The notes: generated by a model from the sequence alone, not told the origin. A stretch of 64,000 nucleotides of DNA from Isochrysis galbana (GCA_018136815.1 CM030945.1:219405-283404); one strand, 5' to 3'; counted from the first letter of the stretch, positions 9,633-20,368 are shown. Numbers and translations: made by a program.

Positions 9633-11784
9633 TCACTCCTGAGTCATAGTAGTTCCACCCGGAGGCGCCGCACAACTCCACAAGGCCTTCATGCTGCCAC
9701 GCATCGACGTCATGATCACAGCGATACCAGAGGGTTTCTTGACCGGAGTTGGCCCAGCAGCCACAATGTGGGCGAGAAAAGCCTTCACCTACCGATGGGA
9801 TGGAGGCCGGGAGGCGGCGTCGCGAAGCAGGGGCACATCGGTCGCACCCCGAGCCGCTCTTCTCTCAAACTGGAGGTTCCCAACACAGTACGCAAAGGCA
9901 AGCACAATGTAGCATGGAGCGCATGCCAAGTGCGCCTCATCGGTGTAGGTAGCAAGGCGCACCGCTTTTACGTACTGCGCACGGTGGCTACTTTCGATGT
10001 TATTATGTGTTGCGCCGCGGATCCAGCAAGGGGGTAGAGGATGGTGCGGCTTGAGAAGGGCGTGCATGTCCTCCGCATTCGAAAACGGGATAGTTTCGTC
10101 ATTGTCACCGTGGATGAGCTGCGGTTGATGCGTGAGCAAGAGGGGCGTTGCGTAAGAGCAAGCGAGCGCGCAACACGCCCACGGACGGTCGCGCGCCCTC
10201 GCCCCCACGAGGAGCCCCGGCGGCAATGCGACGTGCACGCACCTGCACGGGCGATGTGCACGTGGACATGTGGCCGAGGTTGTTGAAGAACTGCGCGTCG
10301 AGCGCCCACAACTTCGTAGTGGGGAAGAGGATGCGCGCTCCTGAGGCGAGGCCAGCGACAATGATGACGCCGCGGAAGGCGTGCTTTCCGGCCAGGTAGC
10401 AAGTTGGACATGAACCTAGCGACTTGCCTGAGACGTAGGTGGTGGGCAGCAAGTCAAGCGGATTGACTCGACACCACGTCGAAATCGAATTTTGGCTTTC
10501 AGGATAACGGCGCGCAGCAAGGACGCCTCCGCTTCCAGTACGGTGGCTTCGAACTTGGGGTGTGTGAGGGCAATGCAGCACGCGATGGCGGCAGCATTTG
10601 CACACTGGTATACGAGGGGGGCCATCGCACCAAAGAGGACAATGTCACGCTCGGGCTTGAGCCCAAAGCCATCCGTAAGCAGCGAAAGCGCAGCACGCGC
10701 GTTGGAGTACAGATTCTGCTCGCTCGGCTCCCCCGTCGAATGGCCATACCCGGAGTACTCGTACGCAAAGACATCCACCTGTGCGGGGAGTGCGAGGCGG
10801 GACAGGATCACGGGCAGCACTATGTGGCCCAGGTTGACCCGCAGAGTGCGCCGTGCAGCAATATGGAAACACGAGATTTCTTAGGGAGGTGCAGACTGCC
10901 GCGCAGGCACAGCGACTAGTCACTCATTCGACTCAAGCTATCGCGGTTTCGTTCGAAACATAGTCGCCTCCCTCTGGTGCAGTGCCCACGCCTACTCTGC
11001 CACCTTCCATCATCCTCCCAGTACTGAGTGCCCGTGTGCTTGTGATCCAAGGTGCTCACCGGCAGCGCCTCATGCAGGTCCACAAAAAGGAACATCAGGC
11101 CAAGCCCCCCCCCCGTCCTGGCCCCCGCGCCCCGTATCTCCGCCTCCACGCCCTCCCATCACGCATCCCTCCCTCCTCCGACCCCACCCCTATCAGCGGC
11201 CAGGGGTGTGTGCTGATGTTGGGTGGAACTGAGATCCTCCATATGCTGGTGTCATGTGAGACTCTTCGGGAGCGCCGCCCGTAAAGACCACCACGCCCAG
11301 GTCCTCCCAGCCCTTCTCCAGTCCCATGTGCCCCTAATCCACCCAACCAACTCTGCCAGGAGGTCGAAACGTTGTTCACCCTTGAGTGACGCCTCCTTCC
11401 TCGCTCACATGCAAGCGCCTGCGTCGCTCTTGCCCGGTCGAGCACAATGCCCAGGTTTCTCTCCTCTCTTCTCCAGGCGCCCACCGCCTGCATCCCTCCT
11501 ATCCATATGAAATATAGCGGTCTTCCCCCTTGTGCGACACCTTCCCCGTCGCTCACCTGGAGCGCGTGCGCCATGTATGCCCAGTAGGAGAGGACGATGC
11601 CCAGGTCCTCGGCGTTTGCGTGCGAGACGAGCAAAGTGAGAGGGTTGCCTCTCCGGATGTGGAAGGCTGGGATGCGGTCTCCACGGTCCGTCGTGAGCCA
11701 CATGTTGACGTCCTCTGCGCGGTACGTCGGCTGAGGAGGGCAGAAGGCCATTTGGTTCACCTGCTTGGTCGCAGCGTTGCCCAT
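9633..11784 (-). CDS. ABHD17-like serine hydrolase (putative protein depalmitoylase), five exons
   Basis: Exons on the minus strand are 11784-11557, 10778-10631, 10427-10243, 10118-9963 and 9788-9633, joining to 873 nt (290 aa); all introns are GT-AG. The start MGNAATK fits N-myristoylation at Gly2. With the following FCPPQPTY motif it mirrors plant ABHD17-like proteins; animal ABHD17 instead uses palmitoylated Cys. The alpha/beta-hydrolase landmarks are SHANAEDLG (oxyanion region), FAYEYSGYG, the nucleophile elbow GKSLG with Ser128, Asp194 in HGDNDETIPF and His225 in GATHNNIE. The nucleophile elbow is created across the exon 2/3 junction. Mammalian ABHD17 proteins remove palmitate from membrane proteins such as Ras; the same role here is inferred. 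The last exon was picked because it supplies the expected helix (VKAFLAHI) and a stop. The extension after it is family-atypical. Confidence 0.85.
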
Positions 11785-12260
11785 CGGGAAGAGAGAGAGA
11801 GAGAAAAGGGTGGGGTGGGGGGGGAGATGGGGGACGCGGCAGAGAGCAGGGGGCTCCCAGGACACCACACGTCGACTACCGCGGTGGAGCCGGCCGGCCC
11901 GACTCGCGAGCTAGCTCTCTCTTCTCTCTGTCAGTCGGTGTGTGTGTCTCTCTCCCTCCCTCCCTCCCTCCCTCCCTCCCTCCCTCTCTCTCTCTCTCTC
12001 TCTCTTTCTCTGTGCGGCCGCAAGAGAAGGCCGCGCACCCCAAGGGCCACGAGGCATTCTTCTTTATATTACTTTCGCACTCTTTCCTAATATTTCCCTC
12101 ACCACGTTTTTGAGGAGGACAGAATTGCCACAGACAGAGGGAGGAGGAGAACAGGAAAGCAAGGAGAGAGGGACGGGGCGAGTGAGGAGAGAAAGAAGCC
12201 GACGACATGGGGAGGAAGATATCCTTGATATTCTTGGGGGGAGGATAGATGAGAAGGAAG
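11785..12260. repeat. Low-complexity CT/GA stretch upstream of the hydrolase gene
   Basis: It contains GA units just before the start codon at 11784, a CCCT/CT tract at 11,949-12,012 and purine-rich DNA to 12,260. No gene is seen. Confidence 0.6.
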
Positions 12261-12407
12261 TGTGGGAGAGATGAGGAGGGAGGGGAGAGAGGCGCCGAGG
12301 AGAGAGAGAAGGGGGATCCTCATCGGAGGGTGGGGTGGGGAGGCAGGAGAGATTGGGAGGGAGAGGAAGAGAGAAAGAGACGGCGGGAGACGCTGTGTGA
12401 GGAGCTG

Positions 12408-12472
<65 letters not shown>

Positions 12473-12516
12473 ACTCTCTCTGTTACTCTCTCTCTCTCCT
12501 CTCTCTCTCCTCTCTC

Positions 12517-12592
<76 letters not shown>

Positions 12593-12605
12593 ACTCTCTC
12601 TGTTA

Positions 12606-12674
<69 letters not shown>
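12408..12674. repeat. (CT)n microsatellite with a duplicated GTTACTCTCTCT block
   Basis: The CT run is interrupted by two copies of the block GTTACTCTCTCTGTTACTCT (near 12,470 and 12,590). This indicates a segmental duplication of about 120 bp within the array. Confidence 0.95.
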
Positions 12675-12676
<2 letters not shown>

Positions 12677-13206
12677 GCGGATGAATAAAAGAATTCCAAA
12701 ATACCGTGAGGGGCCATGGGGTAAACATCCACTTCTACCAGCCCCGTTTCTCGGATACTTTACAATGGACTGGATAGAGTACTTTATCCCTCTTCTGTCT
12801 TCTGGTACTAAGAAGTACAACAGGGGGGGGGGGGGGCCTTTCGGGGGGTTTGTTTGAGAGTGTCTCACTCGAGTTGTTTCACTCCGAGTTTGACGTCAAG
12901 CGTCGAGGTGAAACGTTGCTGAAAGCAGGGGTTTGTTTATCTAAAGTACAAAGTACTCCGAGTTTTGAGTTTTGACGTCAAACGTCGAGGTGAAGGTGAA
13001 GCATTCTTAGAGAAAGCGAAAGCAGAAAGTAGGTTTGTTTGTCTTTTGTCTACGCCCACTAGGCACGTAGGAGAACTCTGGCGGGTTCTCCTACTGGTTT
13101 TTCTTTCTCCTTCGCGGGCGATGTGTCGCATCCGCGATCGACCTTTTTGTTTTAGAAGTTGTCTGCGTTTCTATGTCCCCTCCTTGCAGGCTAGTCACTA
13201 GTCACC
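12675..13206. other. Intergenic DNA with a short duplication
   Basis: A G-run lies at 12,824. Two copies of GACGTCAARCGTCGAGGTGAA (near 12,892 and 12,973) form a short direct repeat. No gene is recognised. Confidence 0.5.
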
Positions 13207-13212
13207 GTCGCG

Positions 13213-14674
13213 AACTATCGTTAAAACGATAGGGTCATGGAGCGCGCGCCGCCGCCCGCTCTCGCTGCCGCTGCCCTCGCCATGATGGACGAAGAGCTCA
13301 CGGACACGCCGCTGTCGCCGAAGCGACCGCGCCAGGACGACCCCCCCAGTCAGGTGGGCACAGGAGCCGGCGGGCCGCGCCCGCGCATCACCACTCACCA
13401 CGCATGACATGTGCAAAGCCGCCATGCTGGCATCTGCCAGCATGCAACACACCTCCAGCACAATCCACAGCCACACCAGCCACAAAGCACCAGAGGGACG
13501 ATCCCATAGGGAAGGCCCCCGGGCCGGGACCCTACACAGCCGCGTTACCGCCCTCGTGCTCCGGCGCGAGGGGCCGGCCCGGCGCCTTACAAGACAGGAC
13601 CCCATTGGGGAAATGTCGCATCAAAACAGGCATTGGCAATGGCATTGGAATACAAAGCAGCTTTGGACCCCCACTAGGGGAGACAGTGGCAAGAGGGAGG
13701 ACGACACCAGGGAGACACTCCCCAGTGGCGCCAAGAGACAGGCGGATGATCGCGCCTCGGGCGCTGTAACGATCAGCGTGACACCGGCCCCAGAGGCCCA
13801 ACACGACCAGCGCAAACACGAATATGGGCCAACACAACAGACACCCTGCACAAAACCCGCGAGAGGGAGAGACAGCGCGGTGGACGCACTGAGCCAACTG
13901 GATCCTAGAGAAGCAAGACTAGGCAGAGGACTAACCTTGCCCCCCCCCACGGCCACACAGGTGGCCCTCCTCGACGAAGATCTCGAGCCCGAGCTCCAGG
14001 AGGAGGCCGAGTTTCCAGATTCCCACAAAATCATCATCAGGGTCATGGAGCGCGCCACGCTCCCTCCCTCTCTCGCCGCCCACCCCGCCGAGCCGACCGA
14101 CCACGACATGACAGACGCTGCGCAGCCGCAGCACCCTCCTGCCAAGGCCATGCCAGCCCAGGTACCCGCGAGCCACGGCCCGAGCCGAAGCCCCAGAGCC
14201 ACACCGACAGCAGACACCACAACAACACACAATGTGCCAGCACAGCAAGACCAGCACAACAGAATCCACACACAACCAGAGACACAGCGAGCAGCCTCCC
14301 ATAGGGAAAGCCTCCGGGCTGGGCCCCTACAAAGCCGTGGCACTGACCTCGCGCGCAAGCACGAGGCGCAGGCCCGGCCGGTCAGCAAGACCACCATCAA
14401 ATTCCTGCTGGTGACATGCAGCACAAGCTGCATGTCCCAGCAACCAGGCTGTCCTGCGCAAGCACAGGATCAAAGCACAGCGGCGAGAGCATCATACATC
14501 TACCTAGACCCGGCCACGCGCGACACGCGTGGCCGGGACACAACACACGGAACGCGCAAGCGGCCAAGAGCAATAGCCTCACCCTCAAAACCACAAGCCC
14601 TTTCAAAAATCTCAAAAACAACAACATCACAGAGGCATGGAGCCCCGCAGAGACGCAAGGGAAAGGGGCCCTAG
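13213..14674 (+). mobile_element. LINE 5' region with hairpin and ORF1-like frame
   Basis: It starts with a hairpin, CTATCGTT/AACGATAG (13215-13232), followed by GGTCATGGAGCGCGC with an ATG at 13237. The same arrangement occurs at 61,198 (+) and 48,407 (-). A further GGTCATGGAGCGCGCC lies inside the same stretch at 14,040, so two copies may be nested. It contains the 421-aa frame listed separately. Confidence 0.6.
13409..14674 (+). CDS. Low-complexity ORF inside LINE 5' region (ORF1-like?)
   Basis: This is a 421-aa frame rich in Thr, Gln, Pro, Arg and His. It includes an internal MERATLPPSLAAHP stretch that matches the ORF start of other copies of this LINE family (61,220 and 48,407). It has no RNA-binding or zinc-knuckle motif that I can recognise. 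It could be ORF1, or two nested element copies read in one frame. Confidence 0.35.
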   Translation: MCKAAMLASASMQHTSSTIHSHTSHKAPEGRSHREGPRAGTLHSRVTALVLRREGPARRLTRQDPIGEMSHQNRHWQWHWNTKQLWTPTRGDSGKREDDTRETLPSGAKRQADDRASGAVTISVTPAPEAQHDQRKHEYGPTQQTPCTKPARGRDSAVDALSQLDPREARLGRGLTLPPPTATQVALLDEDLEPELQEEAEFPDSHKIIIRVMERATLPPSLAAHPAEPTDHDMTDAAQPQHPPAKAMPAQVPASHGPSRSPRATPTADTTTTHNVPAQQDQHNRIHTQPETQRAASHRESLRAGPLQSRGTDLARKHEAQARPVSKTTIKFLLVTCSTSCMSQQPGCPAQAQDQSTAARASYIYLDPATRDTRGRDTTHGTRKRPRAIASPSKPQALSKISKTTTSQRHGAPQRRKGKGP

Positions 14675-14709
14675 GGAGCCCCATGGCAAACCGAACGAAC
14701 AAAAATTCG

Positions 14710-15350
14710 AAGGACTTAGATGGGGCTCCCTGAAGCGCAAGACCCCACCACAAGCTTTCAGGCGTTACAAATGGTTTAAAAGCAACGAATGCGCAACGAT
14801 TCTAGGAGTACCACTGGGGGGACCCGGAGCCACCAAGGCCTTCTGGAGGCGCCTCGCCGACAAAATAGACAAAAAAGTCTCAGCCCTCGGGCCCATAACG
14901 GCGAGCCTCTCCATACACGGAAGACGATGGTAGCAAACTTTTTAGTGCTGTCCGTTCCACGATATTGGGTACAAACGTTGGCAGCACCTCAATCGTTCCA
15001 CAGGGCGCTCAAAAACTCGGTAGAGAGGGTGCTATGGACAAACTACCGCACGGGACGTAAGCTACAATGGATAAAACACCCAGAGATCCCGCTCAAAGGG
15101 GACACGGAAGAAGGGCCGCACCTAGGCCTAGGCCTCCTCGACTGGAACAACCATGTAAAAGCACTACAAGCAAAGTGGGTACTAAATTACCTAGACGCGA
15201 GACAAGCCCAATGGAAACAAATCCTGGACGCATGGTTTTGCCGAACGCGCCTGGGTAGGGCGGCGGTGCTAGCCGACGTACCTGCCCACAGACTAACGGA
15301 CGGGATAAAAGGGAGGAGCAAGCTCCCGGGCTTCTGGAAGCAGGCTCAGT
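14710..15350 (+). pseudogene. LINE ORF2 fragment, region C-terminal to the reverse transcriptase
   Basis: Frames encode ILGVPLGGP, then SLSIHGRR and MVANFLVLSVPRYW, then GLGLLDWNNHVKALQAKWV. These are the usual landmarks of LINE ORF2 after the RT catalytic core. A frameshift near 14,930 separates the first part from the second. RT, endonuclease and 3' UTR are absent; the frame runs directly into a hAT segment. Confidence 0.75.
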
Positions 15351-15865
15351 GGCAGCAATGCGTCAACAAGGTGAAGGCCGGGTTCGAGTATTTGGAGCAA
15401 CGATTGACAGATCAGTGCGCGGTCCCATACCATTGCAAGAAGCAACACGAGGCCTTGGGCTTACTTAGGGCTTTTGACCCATCTTTCGCTTGCACGCGCG
15501 TTGACGCGGCCTTCGTGAGAAAGCTCGAGCTACTCCCACTATTCCTTGGACTCGCCGATCCACTCATTCGAGAGTTGCCGGTGTACATCACAGCCGCAAG
15601 AGGCTTCTCCATCGGCGATCGTAGCGACGTTCAATCTTTTATATCCTCCATCATGAGCTGGTGGAGGGCAAACCACTCTCAGCTTCCAGCTTGGTCTCGA
15701 GCCGCCCGCATTGCCTTTGCTTTGTCACTACCCAAACCCAATTCCGCGGCGTGTGAGCGAGTGTTTTCGTTATTGAAGTGCATGTTTGGAGATGCGCAAA
15801 TGAATTCTTTGTCCGACCAGCTCCAGTGTACATTGATGCTCCGGTACAACCAACGTGATACGTGA
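15351..15865 (+). pseudogene. hAT transposase C-terminal fragment fused to a LINE frame
   Basis: The same reading frame continues from the LINE fragment into a hAT segment ending with SAACERVFSLLKCMFG and a stop at 15865, typical of the hAT dimerisation region. The upstream catalytic part and BED finger are missing. The exact junction (about 15,350) is my estimate. It is a chimera of two dead elements, made by insertion or recombination. Confidence 0.7.
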
Positions 15866-16031
15866 ATGATGACATGTGAGGTCTGACTCGTGCCTTGTGC
15901 CTTGTGCTTTGTTCCTAAAAGAGTGTTCAATCAATTAATGCATCACTAAGTGCGCCGTAGCCCGTAGCCGTGTAGCCGTAGGTAGTAATAGTAATAAATA
16001 GATAGGTGCTTTATACTAGTACTCACTAATA

Positions 16032-16448
16032 TTATAGCTGAGCGCAAGCGAAATATTGTCGAAATTTGGGGGGGGAAACGCGAAATATGGACGAAATATC
16101 GAACGAAATTTGGGCAGGTCTCACACGAAACTCTGGCCTGTCCCTACTCGTTGTTGGTGAGGATTTGTTGGTTGGAGCCTCTTGCTGTTGCTTTTCCCTC
16201 CGCCGCCTTTGCAAGCGCGGTGGTTGCACCTTGTGCCGTGTTGCCAGAGGCTCTGCCAGAGGGAACAGTCCCGTGGCAACGGCGGCTTTGGCGCCGACGC
16301 TGTGCTCCCGGCAGTAGGCCACGGCCTTTTGGACGTCCTCGAGCGCGCGTGCTCGCTCGAGGGCGCGGGCATCGCGCGCCTGCACGGTGTAGTGCCCTTT
16401 GGGCAACTCTGGGCGCGAGGGAGGCTTGGGCTTGGCCGTGGGAGCCAT
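16032..16448 (-). CDS. Short HTH-like ORF, probably a transposon-derived fragment
   Basis: A 138-aa ORF from the ATG at 16448. Residues about 25-70 (ALEDVQKAVAYCREHSVGAK and on) look like the helix-turn-helix found at the N-terminus of many transposase-like algal proteins (psq/CENP-B style). The rest is Arg/Gln-rich, then a tail translating short GAAATAT/CGAAATTT repeats, so the natural C-terminus is missing. It is divergent from the SAM gene, with 168 bp between the two starts. Confidence 0.45.
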   Translation of the reverse strand: MAPTAKPKPPSRPELPKGHYTVQARDARALERARALEDVQKAVAYCREHSVGAKAAVATGLFPLAEPLATRHKVQPPRLQRRRREKQQQEAPTNKSSPTTSRDRPEFRVRPAQISFDISSIFRVSPPKFRQYFACAQL

Positions 16449-16616
16449 GGGGAACGTCGTGGGCCGCTTCACGAAGCGGGCCGTTCTACGAGGCTCATGC
16501 CTCTACTCTAGATGGTATCAGGTTAACCGTTGTCCCGAGGTGTCCTATCGTGTGGCGGGCGGTCGGTTGTCGGTTTCGTGACGGACACCGGACGGGGTCG
16601 GTCGCCATCGGGGGCG

Positions 16617-17549
16617 ATGGCATCGGGGCTCTCGCCGTCAGTTGAGGCGTGGGTGGAGGCGCAGGCGGGCGTGGCGAGCGTCGAGGCGTTGCGCCGTGCG
16701 CTGCTCGACCACGCGATCGACGAGCACTCTCTACGCCTCCTCAACGACGCGGCCTGGCGAGAGATGGGCTTCTCGCAGCTGGGCGTTCGGCTGAGACTCA
16801 TGGCCGCCGCCCAGCGCTTCAATGAGGGGGGGGCGAACGAGCACGCGATCCGCGAATTGAAGAAGACAACCAGGCTCATCAGACACCACGAGGTAGTCAA
16901 CATCGGCCTCGGAATCCAGATGCTCGAGATGCTTAAGGATCTGCTCGACACAGGCTCCGACAATGGGAAGCTCGAGGCGCTCCTCTCGTCGATCAAGGAA
17001 TTCTGGGCGCTTATCGCGCTCGCGGTGTCCCTCCTCCTGACTATGACCTTTCCCTACTGCATGTTCGACTCTCTCGAGCCCGCCACCGACGACACCTTCG
17101 CCGGCATCGAGGCGATGAAGTACGTGTTCCACGGGCTGATGCTCGTGTCCACAATCGGAAGTGTGCTCACCATCCTGCTTATCTGCTCTCTCTACGTCCA
17201 AAGTGTGCTGGTGTGCTCCACGATGGAGGACAGGATCTGGCTGCTTGTCAATTACAACATGAATTTACCCCAAGTGACGATGGTTGCAGTCTCGATCATC
17301 CCGTTTATGCTGGCGCTGCCTGCCGGGATCTTCGTGTCAGCGGGCCTCAAATTCGGCATTGCAGCGTGCGCGTTCATCCTCGCCGTCGCTGTGGTGTACT
17401 TGAGCTGGTTGGCCCGTCTTGGCCTGACCGCCCGCAAGAGGATCGTCAAGACAGGCGGGAGACTCGTCCAAGACGTTACTGACGGGGAGACTACGTCTAC
17501 TGAGCACGTGGCGCGCTTGTCGACATCCAAGGTTGCTCCCTCCTCATAG
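16617..17549 (+). CDS. SAM-domain multipass membrane protein
   Basis: A single-exon ORF of 310 aa from the ATG at 16617 (an upstream in-frame TTG is not used). Residues about 5-70 look like a SAM domain: VEAWVEAQAG, LRRALLDHAIDEHSLRLLND and WREMGFSQLGVRLRLMAAAQ, matching the helix pattern and the usual GHRLKIL-like end. A linker helix (about 75-115) leads to four predicted transmembrane segments: WALIALAVSLLLTM, LMLVSTIGSVLTILLICSLY, VTMVAVSIIPFMLALPAGIF and IAACAFILAVAVVYLSWLA. A basic cytosolic tail follows. SAM domains mediate oligomerisation or partner binding; a scaffolding or sensing role at a membrane is inferred. No channel signature is seen. Confidence 0.7.
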   Translation: MASGLSPSVEAWVEAQAGVASVEALRRALLDHAIDEHSLRLLNDAAWREMGFSQLGVRLRLMAAAQRFNEGGANEHAIRELKKTTRLIRHHEVVNIGLGIQMLEMLKDLLDTGSDNGKLEALLSSIKEFWALIALAVSLLLTMTFPYCMFDSLEPATDDTFAGIEAMKYVFHGLMLVSTIGSVLTILLICSLYVQSVLVCSTMEDRIWLLVNYNMNLPQVTMVAVSIIPFMLALPAGIFVSAGLKFGIAACAFILAVAVVYLSWLARLGLTARKRIVKTGGRLVQDVTDGETTSTEHVARLSTSKVAPSS

Positions 17550-17582
17550 CCGAATAGCCGAAGCCCTAGCTGCCCACATCCC

Positions 17583-17870
17583 ATATCTAAAATACCTTTT
17601 GAAATTCTCGCCCCACACGTGGCACCGGTCATCTATTCTGTAGCCACGCCCGTTCCCTATCTTCTCCCTCCCAACTTGCCTTGCGGCAACTCCCCGCGTG
17701 CTCTACTCAGGGGCACGGGTTGTGGGGGTGGTAGTGGTAAGTGGTAGTGGTAGGACCTGGTAGGGTCGAGCGGCGTGCTCCTGCCCCGAGCGGTCTAGTT
17801 CACATCTTCCTGCTGCGCCGCTGGGTGGCCGGCTCTTTGTTGCCTTGTTTTGCTATGTTCTTGGGCAGCG
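17583..17870 (-). repeat. LINE 3'-UTR remnant, family U copy 2
   Basis: On the plus strand: CTTGCCTTGCGGCAACTCC, then GTGCTCTACTCAGGGG, then CGCCGCTGGGTGGCCGG. All three blocks recur in copies at 28.5, 29.4 and 56.1 kb. It begins 33 bp after the SAM gene's stop codon, so it probably lies in that gene's 3' UTR. Confidence 0.6.
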
Positions 17871-19264
17871 TGATGGGGAGTGGGGATGCAATAATACCTC
17901 TATACTACATTATATTATCCTATCGATGTCGAACACGCGATGACTACTGGCTCGTAGGCAGAGGGCCGTTCGATCGAGCCGGCAGCTGACGCGGCCGTGA
18001 AAGAGTCGTTGGTTGTTGCTTGCGGGAATATATCTGAGAGGTCATAGTAGGAGTCGGGTCTGACAGTGTCTGCCATCGAGTGCTAGGGACGAGGAGGGAA
18101 ACGGAGGTTCGGAGGCTCGCAACGCGCGGCGTCGGAGGGTAGGGACGAGGCTAGCTAGCGAGCTAGTAGAAGAGAGAGAATGAGAACGAGAGCTTCTTGG
18201 ATCCAAGGTAGACACGAGGGGCTACAACACAGGGACCCCAAAAAGGGTTCCGGCGGACGGACACACACGAACTAAACCAAACAGGGCGAAAGCACTAACC
18301 ACACCCAGGACGGACTGCCAAGCGTCGGTACCAAGGCAACTTATCGGCGCACAGACATGCGACAGAGAGGTCGGAATGACGAGGGCAGACCTCGCTGGGG
18401 AGCTACCACCGATACACGAAGAGAAGACAGTAGACTACAACCGATGCCCGAAGAGAAGACAGAAGACAGTCATGGAACGTTTGATGACATCGAAAGAAAG
18501 TAAGAGAAGGGATGGAATGTCAATCGACGAGACCTTGAGACTTAAAATAACCCACAGGGTAGAAGTAAAAGTCTGTCATCGTATGGAATACGACACTCCC
18601 CGACTAAATTCGAGTCGTCTCGACGAGCGGCATGGAAGGAGAACAAAGCAACCGAAATAGAAGAAATCCAGAATTAGAACAACGAGGCGAGAGAAACCCA
18701 AGATAACCGAGAAACCAAACATTGAAGGCGACGCTGAAAATAGAAGACGAGAGCACCCGTGGGCCCTTTGAGCACAAATTCGGAAGCTTGACGCGGCAAC
18801 CTATTTGTACGCATCGTCCCACCCATTTCTCCCTTTTACAGGAGTTTTGCTCGGGTGTTGCGGTGGGTGCAACCGCAGACGACACGCGTCTCATCTCCTG
18901 CAAACAACGGCGATCAACGAAGAAGGAGGAACAATCTGCAACAACAACGAAAGGGAGGGAATGATTGCGAAGACACATGGAATTTCGACGAGGGGCGATC
19001 TCCGACAACCCTATTATTGGAGTCAAAGAGAGAAGTCACAAAGGGGGAAGTGGGAAAGGCCGCGGACGGAGCGTCGAGCGATGGCAGCGAGGAACGGAGC
19101 CATGATGACCGAGGAGGAGGTCGACCGTCGTCCGTCGTCGCCCGTGGCCTTTTGATGCCCGGTCCCGTGTTCATAAGGTTGGACATATTGGCGGGGAACG
19201 AACTCCCCGACTAAAGCGGAAGCCTCGGAGTGCATCCGGGGGTTTTCCACCGCAACGAAGGGGC
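17871..19264. other. 1.4 kb without a recognised gene
   Basis: Short frames only. The phrase CTCCCCGACTAAA occurs twice (18,597 and 19,203), and a GAAGAGAAGACAG motif is repeated near 18,420-18,460. Possibly decayed element DNA upstream of the module that starts at 19,265. Confidence 0.45.
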
Positions 19265-19765
19265 GGCAGGATTGCCCCTCGTTTCCGTTATGGTGCGATT
19301 CCCCTTCCAGACGGGATCGCCGACAGATCGCCTTCTGATCGTCGTCCGTCGTCGTCTGGCCGGAGTGTTTGGGTTTGATTTCAGTCGAGTTATGTGAGAA
19401 AGTCGTGGGGCGAGAGTCGGGGTGTTTTTCCTGGGTGTCTTTGTCCGTCGTCCTGTCGTCAGTCGTCATCCGTCGCTCTCGCTCTCGTCGTTCTCGCTCT
19501 CGTAACACTCAGACCCTACAGCCTCGCCTCGCCTCGCCAGCCCCTGCCATCACAGCCCTCCTCACACTCACCCTCGCCTCTCGCTGCTCGTTCCATGTCG
19601 CTCTCGCCGCCGTCCTCGCCCTCGCCCAAGCCCGCCTGCCCGCCTTCCTCAGCTGACGGGCTTCAGCCCGTCAGCCCCTCTGAAGTGGTCTCCCTCGCCG
19701 CGCCTGCCGCCGGCTTCGCCCCTTCCTCATTGCCCTCAGGCCCTATGGGCCATCACAATTCGTCA
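19265..19765 (+). mobile_element. Retroelement 5' module C, copy 1
   Basis: This 500-bp unit is shared with 46,073-46,574 (-) and 56,757-57,286 (+). It opens with AGGATTGCCCCTCGTTTCCG, passes CGTCGTCCGTCGT and GTCGTCATCCGTCGCTCTCG, and ends with an ORF start (MSLSPPSSPSPKPACPPSSA) running to PSGPMGH. All three copies end at the same AATTCGTCA. In this copy it is followed by inverted short-element DNA and then by the LINE ORF2 tail at 20,369, suggesting an internally deleted LINE that later took an insertion. Confidence 0.75.
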
Positions 19766-20097
19766 CTCAAGGGGCAGAGAAGGCTGGGGCTGGGCCCTGG
19801 TCTCCCCTGCCTCTCCCTCGCTGGCGCTCCTGGGCCTCAGGGGCCCCCACTCTACACCTGTCTGCCTGTCGAACAGGGGGGGAGGAGGGGTTGGAGCGAT
19901 GGGCTGGCCACGAAGGGCCAGGACGCGCGAATCAGGCGAGCCTGTCAGGGAGAGAGTGGGTCAGCAGGGCAGTGGGCTCCTGGCAAGCCATCAGGCGTGC
20001 CAGGAGCATGGGTGGTTCCTCCCCCATGGCAGGGGAGGAGTGGAGAGAGGGGGGGGGCTCGTGCCCCCCCATGGGCGAACTAAGTATAAACTTAGTT
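19766..20097 (-). mobile_element. Short retroelement family A, 5' part
   Basis: On the minus strand it starts with a perfect 7-bp hairpin, AACTAAG-TTTATA-CTTAGTT (20078-20097), preceded by CAAC. It then follows the sequence of 51,408 onward in the opposite orientation for about 330 bp. Copies of this family also occur at 40,886 and 51,408. Confidence 0.75.
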
Positions 20098-20100
20098 GTG

Positions 20101-20360
20101 CTGGCCCTCTGGCTGGCCCTCTAGTAGCCCAGTAGCCCCCAAAGGTCCCCTGAGAGCAGGCCAGGGCGCCGACGCGCCGCAGGGACAACGATGAGTGAGA
20201 GTGGAGAGAGGGGGAGGCGGGGTTTTGCACCCCCCCCCCCAGATGGAGTGCAGTGAGAAATGGGCCCTGTTTACGTTAGCAAACGGGTGAGGGGCCGCTG
20301 GCGAAAGGAGGGAGACGAGGAGGGAGTGGCTCAAGGGCGAGGAGAGTATCCCAGGTGGCT
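20101..20360 (-). mobile_element. Short retroelement family B, internal fragment
   Basis: Matches the segment of family B around 61,760-62,010 and 42,390-42,600, including GGGCCCTGTTTACGTTAGCA and GAGGAGGGAGTGGCTCAA. Both ends are missing. Confidence 0.65.
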
Positions 20361-20368
20361 CAGGCTAA

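Noticed and set aside
10620-10778. The ABHD17-like gene seemed to lack its catalytic Ser (frame reads LFGAMAP)
   Set aside because: The frame past 10,631 is intron. Splicing from GTGCGA at 10630 to the acceptor at 10428 restores GKSLG with Ser128.
12408-12674. Long SLSLSL and RERERE open frames (also at 2.2, 33.9, 34.4 and 58.6 kb)
   Set aside because: They are translations of CT/GA microsatellites, open in several frames on both strands.
20078-20097. Helitron 3' hairpin
   Set aside because: The hairpin is at the extreme 5' end, there is no CTRR terminus, and exact 17-21 bp target duplications at 40.9 and 51.4 kb exclude Helitrons, which make none.
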